From Desulfacinum infernum DSM 9756 (GTDB lineage: Bacteria; Desulfobacterota; Syntrophobacteria; Syntrophobacterales; DSM-9756), in NCBI RefSeq assembly GCF_900129305.1, contig NZ_FQVB01000022.1, positions 16,631 to 80,630 on the forward strand: a DNA stretch of 64,000 bases. Reading direction: 5' to 3'. A program made the position numbers and the translations under genes. Below, piece after piece: positions 34,789-43,826 of this stretch (the stretch's first letter is position 1; every line of letters begins with the position of its first letter). The notes beneath the pieces are model-generated. The model was not told where the DNA came from, did no database searches, and saw only the letters and a list, made by a program, of their open reading frames with translations.

Positions 34789-36627
34789 TTGCTCAAGACA
34801 CCTTCTCATGAACGGGCCCATGAACGGGTTCTCGGACGATTTTCCACCGCCTGGATGCTGATGGGGATCCTGGTCTTGACGGTGTTTGCCGGGGCGACCC
34901 GAGTCCTCGGGCAGGTCCCGGGAACCATCGCCTACGAGGTGGACTTGGAGGGGGCCTTGGAAAAGCGGGATCTTGCCGACATCCGGCCGCTCCTTGGAAG
35001 CGTGCAGTTGCAGCCGGAAGGAGCCGTCTCCCAGGCCCAGCTCAGGCGACGGGCCGAAAAGGATCGCCGAACGATCCGATCCTGGCTCCGCTCGCGCGGC
35101 TACTACGGCGGCCGCGTAACCTTCCGGCTGGAGACGACCGGAGAGGCCGTTCGTCTCGTCTTTCAAATCGAACCGGGCGCCCTTTACGTCCTGGACGTGC
35201 CCCGGTTGGAAGTTCCCCAGCTGGAAGCGGTGCTGACAGCGAAGCTCTTGGAATCCTTGAAGGCCGCGCTGCCAGAAGGGGCACCGGCGGCCTCCCAGGC
35301 CATCCTCGATGCGGACAAACGGCTTCTCACCTTCCTGGCCGACAACGGGTATCCCCTTTCCCGCATCCGGGAAAGAAAGGTGGTGGTGGACCACGATGTG
35401 CGCCGCGTGCGGGTCACCTACCGGGTGGATCCCGGGCCCCGGGCCCTTTTCGGCCCCTTGCGCATCGAGGGCTTGGAATCGGTTGACGAAGAGGTGGTCC
35501 GGGCTCGCATCCCCTGGCGGGAAGGCCGCCTGTTCGACAGGCGCCTTCTCAACGAGGCGCGAAACCGGCTCGTGGCCCTGGACCTCTTTTCCATCGTTCG
35601 TTTCTCCACGGCCGAAAAGGTGGATGACCAGGGGCGTCTTCCCGTGGTTCTCACCGTCGTGGAACGAAGGCATCGAACCTTCCGGGGGGGCTTGTCCTAT
35701 ACGACGGACACGGGGCCCGGGGCGAAGGCGTCCTGGCAGCACCGTAACATGCGACGGCGCGGGGAGCGACTGGATCTGGGCGTCACCGCATCCCCTCTCA
35801 GCCAGAGCCTGAGCGGGGCTTTTCTCATTCGCGACTACCTGAGGACGAACCAATCCTTGCAGATGGAAGCCGAATTTTCCCGGGAGGACACCGACGCGTA
35901 TCTCTCCCAGGCGGCGGACGCTCTGGTGACCCTCCAGCGGAACCTGGGCGGCGGTATGCGGGTGGGCGCCGGAGCCGGCTTTCGATTGTCGTCGGTGGAA
36001 GAAGACGGAAAGGAAGACTCCTTCGGCCTTCTCTATGCGCCCGTGTTATTTGCTTTGGACAACACGGACGATCCCCTGGATCCGTCCAAAGGGCTAAGGC
36101 TTCAGCTGAATTTTTCGCCCTACTGGGATATGCTGGATCTGTCCCTGGCCTTTTCCAAACTGTCCGCCTCTGCGAGTGCCTACAGGGAAGTGCTGGACGA
36201 CAGGCGCCTCGTCCTGGCTTTCAAGGCCGCCGCGGGTTCCATCTTGGGCGCGGGTCGCGACGCCGTCCCGGCCGACATCCGCTTCTATGTGGGGGGAGGC
36301 GGGTCCGTCCGGGGATACGAATACCAGAGCGTGGGCCCCTTGGAAGGAACGGATCCGGTGGGCGGCCGATCCTTCTTTCTTGTGAATGCCGAGGCCCGGT
36401 GGAAGATCACCGAGCGCTACGGCATGGTCCTTTTCGTGGACGGAGGTTCCGCCTATGCCGACGCCCTTCCCGGCTCCGGCGAGACCCCCCGCTGGGGAGC
36501 GGGCCTGGGGCTGCGCTACTACTCGCCGCTGGGACCCTTCCGGATCGACGTGGCCTTCCCGCTCAATCGCAGGGAAGGCATTGACGATGCCTTCCAGTTC
36601 TATGTAAGTCTGGGCCAGGCCTTTTGA
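34789..36627 (+). CDS. tamA: Outer-membrane assembly factor TamA (Omp85 family)
   Basis: An Omp85 beta-barrel that works with TamB in outer-membrane protein or lipid transport. It has 612 residues: a signal peptide (hydrophobic about 21-38), three POTRA-like repeats (about 45-280), then a 16-strand-type barrel. The conserved VRGYEYQSVGP motif lies in the lumenal loop, FRGGLSYTTDTGPG is the first strand, and the protein ends in phenylalanine. The start is a TTG at 34789 with GGGTGG upstream; an ATG at 34855 would truncate the signal peptide. tamB is two genes downstream. Confidence 0.9.
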   Translation: MLKTPSHERAHERVLGRFSTAWMLMGILVLTVFAGATRVLGQVPGTIAYEVDLEGALEKRDLADIRPLLGSVQLQPEGAVSQAQLRRRAEKDRRTIRSWLRSRGYYGGRVTFRLETTGEAVRLVFQIEPGALYVLDVPRLEVPQLEAVLTAKLLESLKAALPEGAPAASQAILDADKRLLTFLADNGYPLSRIRERKVVVDHDVRRVRVTYRVDPGPRALFGPLRIEGLESVDEEVVRARIPWREGRLFDRRLLNEARNRLVALDLFSIVRFSTAEKVDDQGRLPVVLTVVERRHRTFRGGLSYTTDTGPGAKASWQHRNMRRRGERLDLGVTASPLSQSLSGAFLIRDYLRTNQSLQMEAEFSREDTDAYLSQAADALVTLQRNLGGGMRVGAGAGFRLSSVEEDGKEDSFGLLYAPVLFALDNTDDPLDPSKGLRLQLNFSPYWDMLDLSLAFSKLSASASAYREVLDDRRLVLAFKAAAGSILGAGRDAVPADIRFYVGGGGSVRGYEYQSVGPLEGTDPVGGRSFFLVNAEARWKITERYGMVLFVDGGSAYADALPGSGETPRWGAGLGLRYYSPLGPFRIDVAFPLNRREGIDDAFQFYVSLGQAF

Positions 36628-36652
36628 GTGACCGGTCATGACGGAGGTTTCC

Positions 36653-37195
36653 ATGCGTAAAGCCTTGATCGTTGCGATCCTGGCGGTTCTCCTGCCGGCC
36701 CTTGTCCCGGTTCCCCTGCCGGCTGCGGAAAGACTCCAGTTCGGAGTGGCGGTGCGTTCCGGGTTCACGGCCATCAAAAAGGAGGAAACCTTTCATATCC
36801 AGGAGTTGGTGGCCTTTCACACCCTGCCGTGGGACTGGAAATGGAAGGACGGCTGGTATCTCAATACCTTGTGGGAGATCCACTTCGGGCTGTTGAGCGC
36901 CGCCGGCGAAGACCGGGTGCTCTTTTCCACGGGCCCGGCCCTGGTGCTTGAGACCCCGTGGAAGCGCGTCTCTTTCGTTTTCGGCTTTCGGCCGGGCTTT
37001 CTCGAAGACCACGTCTTCGGAAAAGAAAACGTGGGGGGCGCTTTGCAGTTCACGGAGGAGCTGGGCGTGGACCTGGCGATCCTGGGCGGTTTGAGCGTGG
37101 GGTACCGTTTCCAGCATATTTCCAATGCCGGCCTCTATAACCACAATCCCGGCCTGGATTTCCATGTATTGGAGTTGCGCTGGCTCCTGCCCTGA
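36653..37195 (+). CDS. PagL-like acyloxyacyl hydrolase (lipid A 3-O-deacylase family)
   Basis: A small outer-membrane barrel of 180 residues with a signal peptide (about 1-25, cleavage near AAE). The motif YRFQHISNAGLYNHNPGLD matches the PagL active site: His155 and Ser157, with Asp169 where PagL has its catalytic Glu. PagL removes the 3-O-acyl chain from lipid A. The Glu-to-Asp change may lower or alter activity. The ATG at 36653 has GGAGG six bases upstream. It lies 25 bases after tamA and before tamB, probably in one operon. Confidence 0.85.
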   Translation: MRKALIVAILAVLLPALVPVPLPAAERLQFGVAVRSGFTAIKKEETFHIQELVAFHTLPWDWKWKDGWYLNTLWEIHFGLLSAAGEDRVLFSTGPALVLETPWKRVSFVFGFRPGFLEDHVFGKENVGGALQFTEELGVDLAILGGLSVGYRFQHISNAGLYNHNPGLDFHVLELRWLLP

Positions 37196-37346
37196 CGGTC
37201 CGGCGAGGTGGGAGGGGGGAATCCCGCGGGAGCGGGAAGGATGCCTGCCGGGAGAGAACCATTGTTTCATTGGGTTTCTCTAACACCGCCCGCCCCTCAA
37301 AACGTTCTCCCGGCCCCGACCGGAAATGTCAGGCGGTGTGCTCACC

Positions 37347-40300
37347 ATGAAGAGACTTTTTAAGCTTGCCGTTCTCTCGGCATGTGCGCTCTTGCTGCTT
37401 CTGGCGGCGCTTTGGGGGGGACTCCAGCTTCCGGCGACCAAGCGGTTCGCCGCCAAGGTCTTGTCCCAAGAACTTTCCGGCCCCGGGCAGGTGATGGAAC
37501 TGGAAGGCCTATCCGGATGGATTCCCTTTTCCCTGGGCGTGGAACGTCTTCGGGTGGGGGATGCCGGCGGGACGTGGCTTGAACTGAACGACGCTCAACT
37601 GGACTGGAACCCCTGGGCGCTCCTCGGCGGACGCCTTCAGGTGAGGACGTTGGGAGCGCGCCGTCTTCGCCTCCTGCGCCTTCCAGCTCCAGCCGAACCT
37701 TCTCCCTCCCCGAAAGACGCCGAACCCTGGGGGCCTCCGAAAAGGTTCTTCCCCATCACCGTGGAACGCCTCTTTCTGGATCACCTCTTCCTGGACGCTC
37801 CTGTGGCGGGGGAACCTTTGATGGCGTCCGTTCAGGGCACCGTGAGCTCCCGCCTGGAGGAGGGGGCACTGGAGGCGGCCTTGAACGTGACCGGCCTGGA
37901 AAACGCCGCCGGGACGCGCCTGTCCCTCCTCGCCCTTGTCAAGCCGGGGATCCCTCATCTTTCCATACGTCTCGATCTTTCCGAATCGCCCGCGGGGTGG
38001 GTGGGCCGGCGTGCGGGAATTGCAGGTGACGGGGAGGTGTTCGCGCAGGTGGAGGCGGGAGGCGATCTTTCCCGGTGGGAGGGAACGATGGCCTTCCGGG
38101 CCGCGGCGCTGGGCAGGGCCCATCTCTCCTTCGGTCTGGATCTTCCCCGCACCGGAGTTCCCCTCGAGATTTCCCTCCAAGGTACCGCGGAACCCTCCCG
38201 GACCCTCCTTCCGGAACCCTGGATCCCCCTCCTGGCTCATCCGACGGATCTTTCCGTTCTTGCCAAAAGATGGGAGGACGGCACTCTGGATGTGGCCTCC
38301 CTCCACCTCGCCTCGCCCGCACTGGATCTTTCCGTTTCCGGCCGCCTGCGGCCGGATTCCATGCATGTGGAGGAGGTGTCCTACCGGCTGGGGGTTTCCG
38401 ACCTGGGGGTTCTTTCCTCCCTGGCGGGCCTTCCGATTTCGGGGAAGGCGGCGGCGGACGGGACCCTGAGGGGGAACGCGAAGGATCTGGAGGGCCGGAC
38501 GGTGCTCACCCTTGAGGATCTTTCGCTTCCCGAATTTTCGGGCCAGGCCGTCCGCCTTCAGGCCTGCTGGGCCGTGGGCCTGGGCGGCAAAGGCCCCTAC
38601 CCGGCCTCGTCCGTGGAGCTGGAAGGCGAGGCCCACCGGCTGGTTCTAAAGCACGGAGATCCCACGGCCGTTCCCAATCTCCAGCTCGTCGCCCGCGGGC
38701 GCCTGGCCCCGGAAGGGGAACTGGTTCTGGAAGTCGGACATGTGCAGATCCAGGAGATGGGCGACATGAAACTTTCCGGGACCGCGGACCTTGGAAAGCG
38801 GATCTTGCAAGGGGGCTTCCATCTGGATCTTCCTTCCCTGGCCCGGTTTTCCTCCCTCGCACCCCAGCGTCTGGAGGGGCGCCTGGAGGCGTCCGGCACC
38901 GTGGAAGGCTCCTGGAACGGTTTCCACCTCAAGGCCGTGTTGGAAGCAAGCGACCTGGCCTACGGGGACATCCGCTGGAAGCGGGCCCGGGTGGACCTGG
39001 ACGCAGCGGATCTACCCGGGTCCCCCCGGGGACAAATGACCGTGAAGGCCGACCACGTCCATGGGCCACTCTGGGCGGAAACTCGTTTTGCCGTAATCGA
39101 CCGCACCGTGGATCTTTCCTACCTGGACGTCCGGTACCGGGACGCGGTTCTTCGAGGACAGGTCAAGGGGGAGCCGGCCGCCCTTTCCTTTACGGGAACC
39201 TTGGATCTTTCCGTGCCCCGGCTGGAGCAACTGGGGGATGTTGTGGGTAAGAACCTGCACGGAAGCGTCCAGGCCCGCCTGGATCTGGCCAAGGACGGTG
39301 ACCGGTCCCGGGCGAAAGGGAATCTGACGGCAACGTCCATTCGCTTCGAAGACGCGTCGCTGGATTCGCTCCGATGCGATCTGGACGTGGCCCGGCTGGG
39401 GCCGAATCCCCAGGCAACGGTGCGTTTGGCGGGAAGCGGCCTGCGCCTTCCTTCGCTTTTCTTGGATAAGGTCCAGGCGCAGGTCGAGGGCGACGGGCGG
39501 CGGCTGGCCTATTCCGCGGAATGGCAGGGGAAGGCCGCGGCGTCTTTCCGGGCGGACGCCAGGGGCTTTCTGGAACGGGATCCCGACCGCATGGATCTTG
39601 TTCTTGAGCGGCTTTCCGGCCGCTTGGCGGACATGCCCTTTTCCCTTGAGCGGAAGGCCGTTCTGAGCCCTCGCCAAAAGGGCTTGGAGCTTTCGGGGTT
39701 GGCCCTGAGGTTGGGCGAAGGCTCGGTTCGGGCCGACGGACTGTGGGAACCGGGGGCGTCTCGGGGAACGCTGGCCTTGAAGGATGTGGATCTGGGCCTG
39801 GTCCGACTGCTGGGGGGCCCGGCAGTGGAGGGACGGGTCAGCGGACAGGCCCGACTCACCGAAGGGGCTTCCGGTCCTCAGGTGGAGGCGGCCCTGAATG
39901 TCGAAGGCATCCGGGCGCCGTCGTGGGATCCCCATTCGGCTCCTGAAGCATCGGTGCGTGCGAATCTTTTTTTGGACGCCCGATCCCTGGGACTCAGGGG
40001 GGATCTGGAAGGTTTTGCAAAGGATCCCAGCCGTCTGGAGGCCTCTTTTCCCGTGCGGTTCCGGCTGGCCCCCTTCACCTTCCGGATCCGCGGTGACGAG
40101 CCGCTACAGGGCTCCGCCGAACTGGTCTGCGATCTGGAACGGGTGGCGCCCCTCCTGGAACTGGACCAGCAGAGGTTTTCGGGAATGCTCAAGAGTCGCC
40201 TGACCCTTTCCGGCTCGTGGCCGGATCCCCAGGTGGACGGAACGATGAATCTGGCTGGAGGCCGATACGAAAACGAGGACCTGGGACTCCTCGTTCAGGA

Positions 40301-41402
40301 TGTGGCGCTTTCCGTGACGGCTTCCCAACGGGAGATCCGCATCGTGGACCTATCGGCCCGGGACGGGCTGGGCGGACGGCTGAAGGGCGCCGGAACCGCC
40401 CGGCTGGAGCCTTCCGGGGCGTATCCGTTTTCCTTGAGCTTGACCCTGGAGGAGTTCGCGCCGGTTCACCGCGACGATGTGTTCGGAAAGGTTTCCGGCC
40501 GGGTGGTAGCGTCCGGTTCCCTTCAGGACATGGCGGTGCGGGGGGAACTCACCGTTCAGCCCCTTCAGATCATCCTGCCGGAACGGCTTCCTCCGGCCCT
40601 GACGGAGATCGAGGTGGAGGAGGTGGGAAAGGGGGTGTCCCCATCGAAGCGGGCCGACGCGGGAGCAGCCGGCGAAAAGCCTTCGCGGATCCGCCTGGAT
40701 CTTTCCGTGGACTTTCCACGCCGGATCACGGTTCGCGGTTGGGGGCTGGATTCGGAATGGAAGGGGGCGCTGAACCTTTCCGGAACGGCCTCCGATCCCC
40801 TGATCACGGGGCGATTCGAGACCGTCCGGGGAACCTTGGACTTCTTGAACAAGCGGTTTCGGGTGACCCGGGGAACCGTCCAGCTCTACGGGTCGGTCCC
40901 TCCGGATCCCGTGTTGGACGTGACGGCCGAGGCCCCCTTAAGGGAACTCACCGCCGTTGTGACCATCACAGGCCCTGCCTCCAGGCCCTCCCTCAAGCTT
41001 TCCTCCACGCCCGAGCGGCCCCAGGACGAAGTCCTGGCCCAGATCCTCTTCGGTCGTAGCGCCTCCAAGCTCACACCCTTCCAGGCCCTTCGCCTGGCCA
41101 ACACCATCAAGGCCCTGACGGTGGGCGGGAGCAGCGCACCGGGGGTGATGGACCAGGTCCGAAGAACCCTGGGAGTGGATGCCATCGAGCTCAAAGGAGC
41201 CGACGAAGGGCTGGAAAACGCGCGGCTGGGGGTGGGGAAATACATCACGGACACGGTGCGCGTGGAGGTGGAGCAGGGTCTCGGGGAGACTTCCGGGCGC
41301 GTGGGCGTGGAGGTGGAGGTGACTCCCAACATCTCCCTGGAAACGGACGTGGGGGGAGACACCGGTGCCGGCGTGGGAGTCCAGTGGCGGATCGATTACT
41401 GA
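37347..41402 (+). CDS. tamB: Translocation and assembly module protein TamB
   Basis: A very large AsmA/TamB bridge spanning the periplasm, partner of TamA. The 1351-residue protein has an N-terminal membrane anchor (about 8-27), then long beta-rich repeats forming a hydrophobic groove, ending in the DUF490/TamB domain (about 1090-1351). Recognisable C-terminal elements are GRFETVRGTLDFLNKRF, QDEVLAQILFGRS and LGVDAIEL, and the final strand VGVQWRIDY. I use the ATG at 37347; an ATG 21 bases earlier is possible. It converges on the small zinc-ribbon gene. Confidence 0.92.
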   Translation: MKRLFKLAVLSACALLLLLAALWGGLQLPATKRFAAKVLSQELSGPGQVMELEGLSGWIPFSLGVERLRVGDAGGTWLELNDAQLDWNPWALLGGRLQVRTLGARRLRLLRLPAPAEPSPSPKDAEPWGPPKRFFPITVERLFLDHLFLDAPVAGEPLMASVQGTVSSRLEEGALEAALNVTGLENAAGTRLSLLALVKPGIPHLSIRLDLSESPAGWVGRRAGIAGDGEVFAQVEAGGDLSRWEGTMAFRAAALGRAHLSFGLDLPRTGVPLEISLQGTAEPSRTLLPEPWIPLLAHPTDLSVLAKRWEDGTLDVASLHLASPALDLSVSGRLRPDSMHVEEVSYRLGVSDLGVLSSLAGLPISGKAAADGTLRGNAKDLEGRTVLTLEDLSLPEFSGQAVRLQACWAVGLGGKGPYPASSVELEGEAHRLVLKHGDPTAVPNLQLVARGRLAPEGELVLEVGHVQIQEMGDMKLSGTADLGKRILQGGFHLDLPSLARFSSLAPQRLEGRLEASGTVEGSWNGFHLKAVLEASDLAYGDIRWKRARVDLDAADLPGSPRGQMTVKADHVHGPLWAETRFAVIDRTVDLSYLDVRYRDAVLRGQVKGEPAALSFTGTLDLSVPRLEQLGDVVGKNLHGSVQARLDLAKDGDRSRAKGNLTATSIRFEDASLDSLRCDLDVARLGPNPQATVRLAGSGLRLPSLFLDKVQAQVEGDGRRLAYSAEWQGKAAASFRADARGFLERDPDRMDLVLERLSGRLADMPFSLERKAVLSPRQKGLELSGLALRLGEGSVRADGLWEPGASRGTLALKDVDLGLVRLLGGPAVEGRVSGQARLTEGASGPQVEAALNVEGIRAPSWDPHSAPEASVRANLFLDARSLGLRGDLEGFAKDPSRLEASFPVRFRLAPFTFRIRGDEPLQGSAELVCDLERVAPLLELDQQRFSGMLKSRLTLSGSWPDPQVDGTMNLAGGRYENEDLGLLVQDVALSVTASQREIRIVDLSARDGLGGRLKGAGTARLEPSGAYPFSLSLTLEEFAPVHRDDVFGKVSGRVVASGSLQDMAVRGELTVQPLQIILPERLPPALTEIEVEEVGKGVSPSKRADAGAAGEKPSRIRLDLSVDFPRRITVRGWGLDSEWKGALNLSGTASDPLITGRFETVRGTLDFLNKRFRVTRGTVQLYGSVPPDPVLDVTAEAPLRELTAVVTITGPASRPSLKLSSTPERPQDEVLAQILFGRSASKLTPFQALRLANTIKALTVGGSSAPGVMDQVRRTLGVDAIELKGADEGLENARLGVGKYITDTVRVEVEQGLGETSGRVGVEVEVTPNISLETDVGGDTGAGVGVQWRIDY

Positions 41403-41453
41403 AAGCGGTAGCCGGAAGCGGCGGCGCGGCGACCGTGGAAAGGATCTCGCGGC

Positions 41454-41639
41454 TCAGGTGTCCCGCCCCGAATCGTCCTTGCGGGTCCAGGTCCTGCCGC
41501 AGGATGGACAACGTCCGCTTTCGCTGTGCCGTCCCACGGAAAAGGTGTGTCCGCAATGGGTGCAGCGGCGCTTCGCCGCCGTGGGGTTTTTCTTTCGCGG
41601 TCTCAGAAGCAGCAAGAGGCTGGAGAGGAATCCTCCCAT
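41454..41639 (-). CDS. Small zinc-ribbon membrane-associated protein, unknown function
   Basis: A 61-residue protein with a short hydrophobic N terminus (about 3-12), a basic stretch (RPRKK) and four cysteines in two CxxC pairs (Cys26/29 and Cys44/47), a zinc-ribbon pattern. GTGAGG lies six bases before its ATG, which is seven bases after the stop of the Kef-type gene, so it is probably co-translated with it. The function is unknown. Confidence 0.65.
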   Translation of the reverse strand: MGGFLSSLLLLLRPRKKNPTAAKRRCTHCGHTFSVGRHSESGRCPSCGRTWTRKDDSGRDT

Positions 41640-41646
41640 GAGTACC

Positions 41647-43638
41647 TCACGATGTTTGGGTTAGCAGGGCGTGCGCCCGTCGCAGTTGGTCCGGAGTTCC
41701 CAGAACGATGGTGTGATCGCCGGCTTGCAGTGCCAGCTCCGGGCCGGGGTTGGGAAGCAGGGCTCCATCCCTTCGCACGGCCAGGATCGTGATCCCCATC
41801 TTTTTCCGAAGGCCCAGCTCCCCGATGGTCCTTCCCACCACCGGGGCGGAAGGTGAAATCCTGAGGGCCCGGACTTCCACATCGGGAAGGGCTCCCACGA
41901 TGTCGCACCAGCTGAGGGTGGGGATGCGGTGAGCACTCAGGGCCTTGTAGCCCTCGGCCCGAATATCGTCCACCAACCGTTCGATGTCTTCCTTTGGAAT
42001 CAGGTATTTACTCAAAATCCGGCTGAAGAGCTCTATGGATGTTTCCAGTTCCTCGGGGACCACTTCGTCGGCGCCCAAACCCACCAGGGAATCCATTTCC
42101 GAGATGAAGCGGGTTCGTGCGATGAGGTGGACCGTAGGCGCCGCCGCCTTGACCGCCGCCGTGATCCGACGCACGGTGGGCGGGTCCGCCAGGGACACCA
42201 CCACCACGCGGGCTCTTGCCACCTGGGCGTGCTCCAGGATGCTCGGCTGGGATGCGTCCCCGAAGAAGATGGTCTCCCCCTTTCTCTTTTCCTGTTGCAC
42301 GGTGGTGGGGTTCATTTCGATGATGCAGTAGGGAATGTCCCCCATGCGGGCGGCGCGCGCCAGGGTCCGGCCCACGGGTCCGTAGCCCACGATGACCAGA
42401 TGGTTGGCAAGTCGGGGGGCTTTTTCCTGGGAGTTCCCGGCGACCGTGGCGAACATTCCCTCGCGGATCCTTCGGGGCCAGGGGAGCTTTTCCGCCCTGT
42501 CGGCCCAGCCCGGCGCCATGGCGATCAACAGGGGAGCCGCGAGCATGGTGAGGGTGGAAACGGAAAGAAAGAGGGTCGCCTGCTCACCCGCCAGAAGTCC
42601 GTTGGAGATGCATACCTTGCAGAGAACGAAGGAAAACTCCCCAATCTGGGCCAGCACCAGGCCGCACATGAGGGCCGCGCGGATCGGGTAGCCCAGCAGG
42701 ATCACCACCAGGGCGCAGATCATCGCCTTGAGGGCGATGGAGCCGAGAGTCAGGGCCGTCACGGCCGCCAGGTTGTGGGCAATGTAGGACACATCGAGAA
42801 TCATCCCGATGGAAATGAAAAAGAGGCTCGTAAAAAGATCCTTGAAGGGAAGCATGTTGGCCAGCGTCTGATGGCTGTACTCGGTCTCCGATAGAATGAG
42901 CCCGGCCAGGAAGGCTCCCAGCGACAGGGAAAGGCCGGCGGAAGAGGTGATCCAGGCCACGCCGAAGCAGATCAAGACAGAGGTGAGCAGGAAGATCTCC
43001 CGGCTCCGGGTGGTCGCCACCCGGTCGAGGATCCGGGGAAGGATCCACCTCTGACCGGCGAAGACCAGCGCCAGGATGCCCAGGGATTTGACCAGAAGGA
43101 GGCCTCCCGCCTGGACGGCGTCGGCCTCTCGGCCCGCCAGCAGCGGAATGAAGAGCATCATGGGGACCACGGCCACGTCCTGGAAAAGGAGGATGCCCAA
43201 GCTCATCTGGCCGTGGACCCCTTCCAGTTCCATGCGGTCCTGAAGAACCTTCAACACGATGGCGGTGCTGCTGAGGGCCAGAAGAAAGCCCAGGGCCAAG
43301 GCCGTTTTTCCGTCGGGGACCAGGCGGGCGGAGATGCCCCAGACCGCCGCAATGGTCAAGGCCACCTGGAGACCGCCTCCCAGGAAGACGATGCGCTTGA
43401 TTCGAAGGAGCTCGGAAAGGGAGAACTCCAGCCCGATGGAAAAGAGCAGCAGCACCACCCCCAGCTCGGCCAGGAACTCCACGTCCTCCCCGGAGTGGAC
43501 CAGGCCCAGCCCGTGGGGGCCGGCCAGCGTTCCCGTGAGGATGAAACCCACCACGCTGGGAAGCTTCAACCGGTGGCAGATCAGACTGACCGCCACCGCC
43601 AGGGCGAAGACGATCAAAAGATCGTTCAGAACGTGCAT
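41647..43638 (-). CDS. Kef-type cation:proton antiporter (CPA2) with RCK/TrkA domains
   Basis: An inner-membrane K+/H+ or Na+/H+ antiporter. The 663-residue protein has about 12 membrane helices (about 1-380), including LLFSIGLEFSL and the inverted-repeat core. A TrkA-N domain (about 405-520) carries IVGYGPVGRTLARAA for nucleotide binding, then a TrkA-C domain (about 575-655). No glutathione-gating partner (KefF/KefG) is adjacent, so regulation may differ from E. coli KefB/C. GGGAGTCC precedes the ATG at 43638; a TTG 30 bases earlier is less likely. Confidence 0.92.
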   Translation of the reverse strand: MHVLNDLLIVFALAVAVSLICHRLKLPSVVGFILTGTLAGPHGLGLVHSGEDVEFLAELGVVLLLFSIGLEFSLSELLRIKRIVFLGGGLQVALTIAAVWGISARLVPDGKTALALGFLLALSSTAIVLKVLQDRMELEGVHGQMSLGILLFQDVAVVPMMLFIPLLAGREADAVQAGGLLLVKSLGILALVFAGQRWILPRILDRVATTRSREIFLLTSVLICFGVAWITSSAGLSLSLGAFLAGLILSETEYSHQTLANMLPFKDLFTSLFFISIGMILDVSYIAHNLAAVTALTLGSIALKAMICALVVILLGYPIRAALMCGLVLAQIGEFSFVLCKVCISNGLLAGEQATLFLSVSTLTMLAAPLLIAMAPGWADRAEKLPWPRRIREGMFATVAGNSQEKAPRLANHLVIVGYGPVGRTLARAARMGDIPYCIIEMNPTTVQQEKRKGETIFFGDASQPSILEHAQVARARVVVVSLADPPTVRRITAAVKAAAPTVHLIARTRFISEMDSLVGLGADEVVPEELETSIELFSRILSKYLIPKEDIERLVDDIRAEGYKALSAHRIPTLSWCDIVGALPDVEVRALRISPSAPVVGRTIGELGLRKKMGITILAVRRDGALLPNPGPELALQAGDHTIVLGTPDQLRRAHALLTQTS

Positions 43639-43689
43639 CCCGGACTCCCGCGATTCGGATCGGTTCAAGGGTTGGCAAGAGACCCGTTC

Positions 43690-43718
43690 ATGAGATCAAT
43701 TTCGTCCGCGGGTGTCAA
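43690..43718 (-). promoter_or_regulatory. Candidate promoter of the Kef-type gene
   Basis: Minus strand: perfect TTGACA (43713-43718), 17-base spacer, TCTCAT (43690-43695), about 52 bases before the ATG. Confidence 0.4.
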
Positions 43719-43826
43719 ACCCAATCGGAGCCCTTCTAAGGCGCCGGGCGAGTGTGTTATGAGAAGAGTCATCGCAACGGACCTTCCTGGACGGGCACCC
43801 ATCTTTTCCCACCAAAGGAGCGCACG

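Noticed and set aside
43752..43826. N-terminal extension of the 2-oxoacid oxidoreductase alpha subunit
   Set aside because: AAGGAG immediately before the ATG at 43827 and the AGSAGEGIQ start of the gamma domain show the true beginning.
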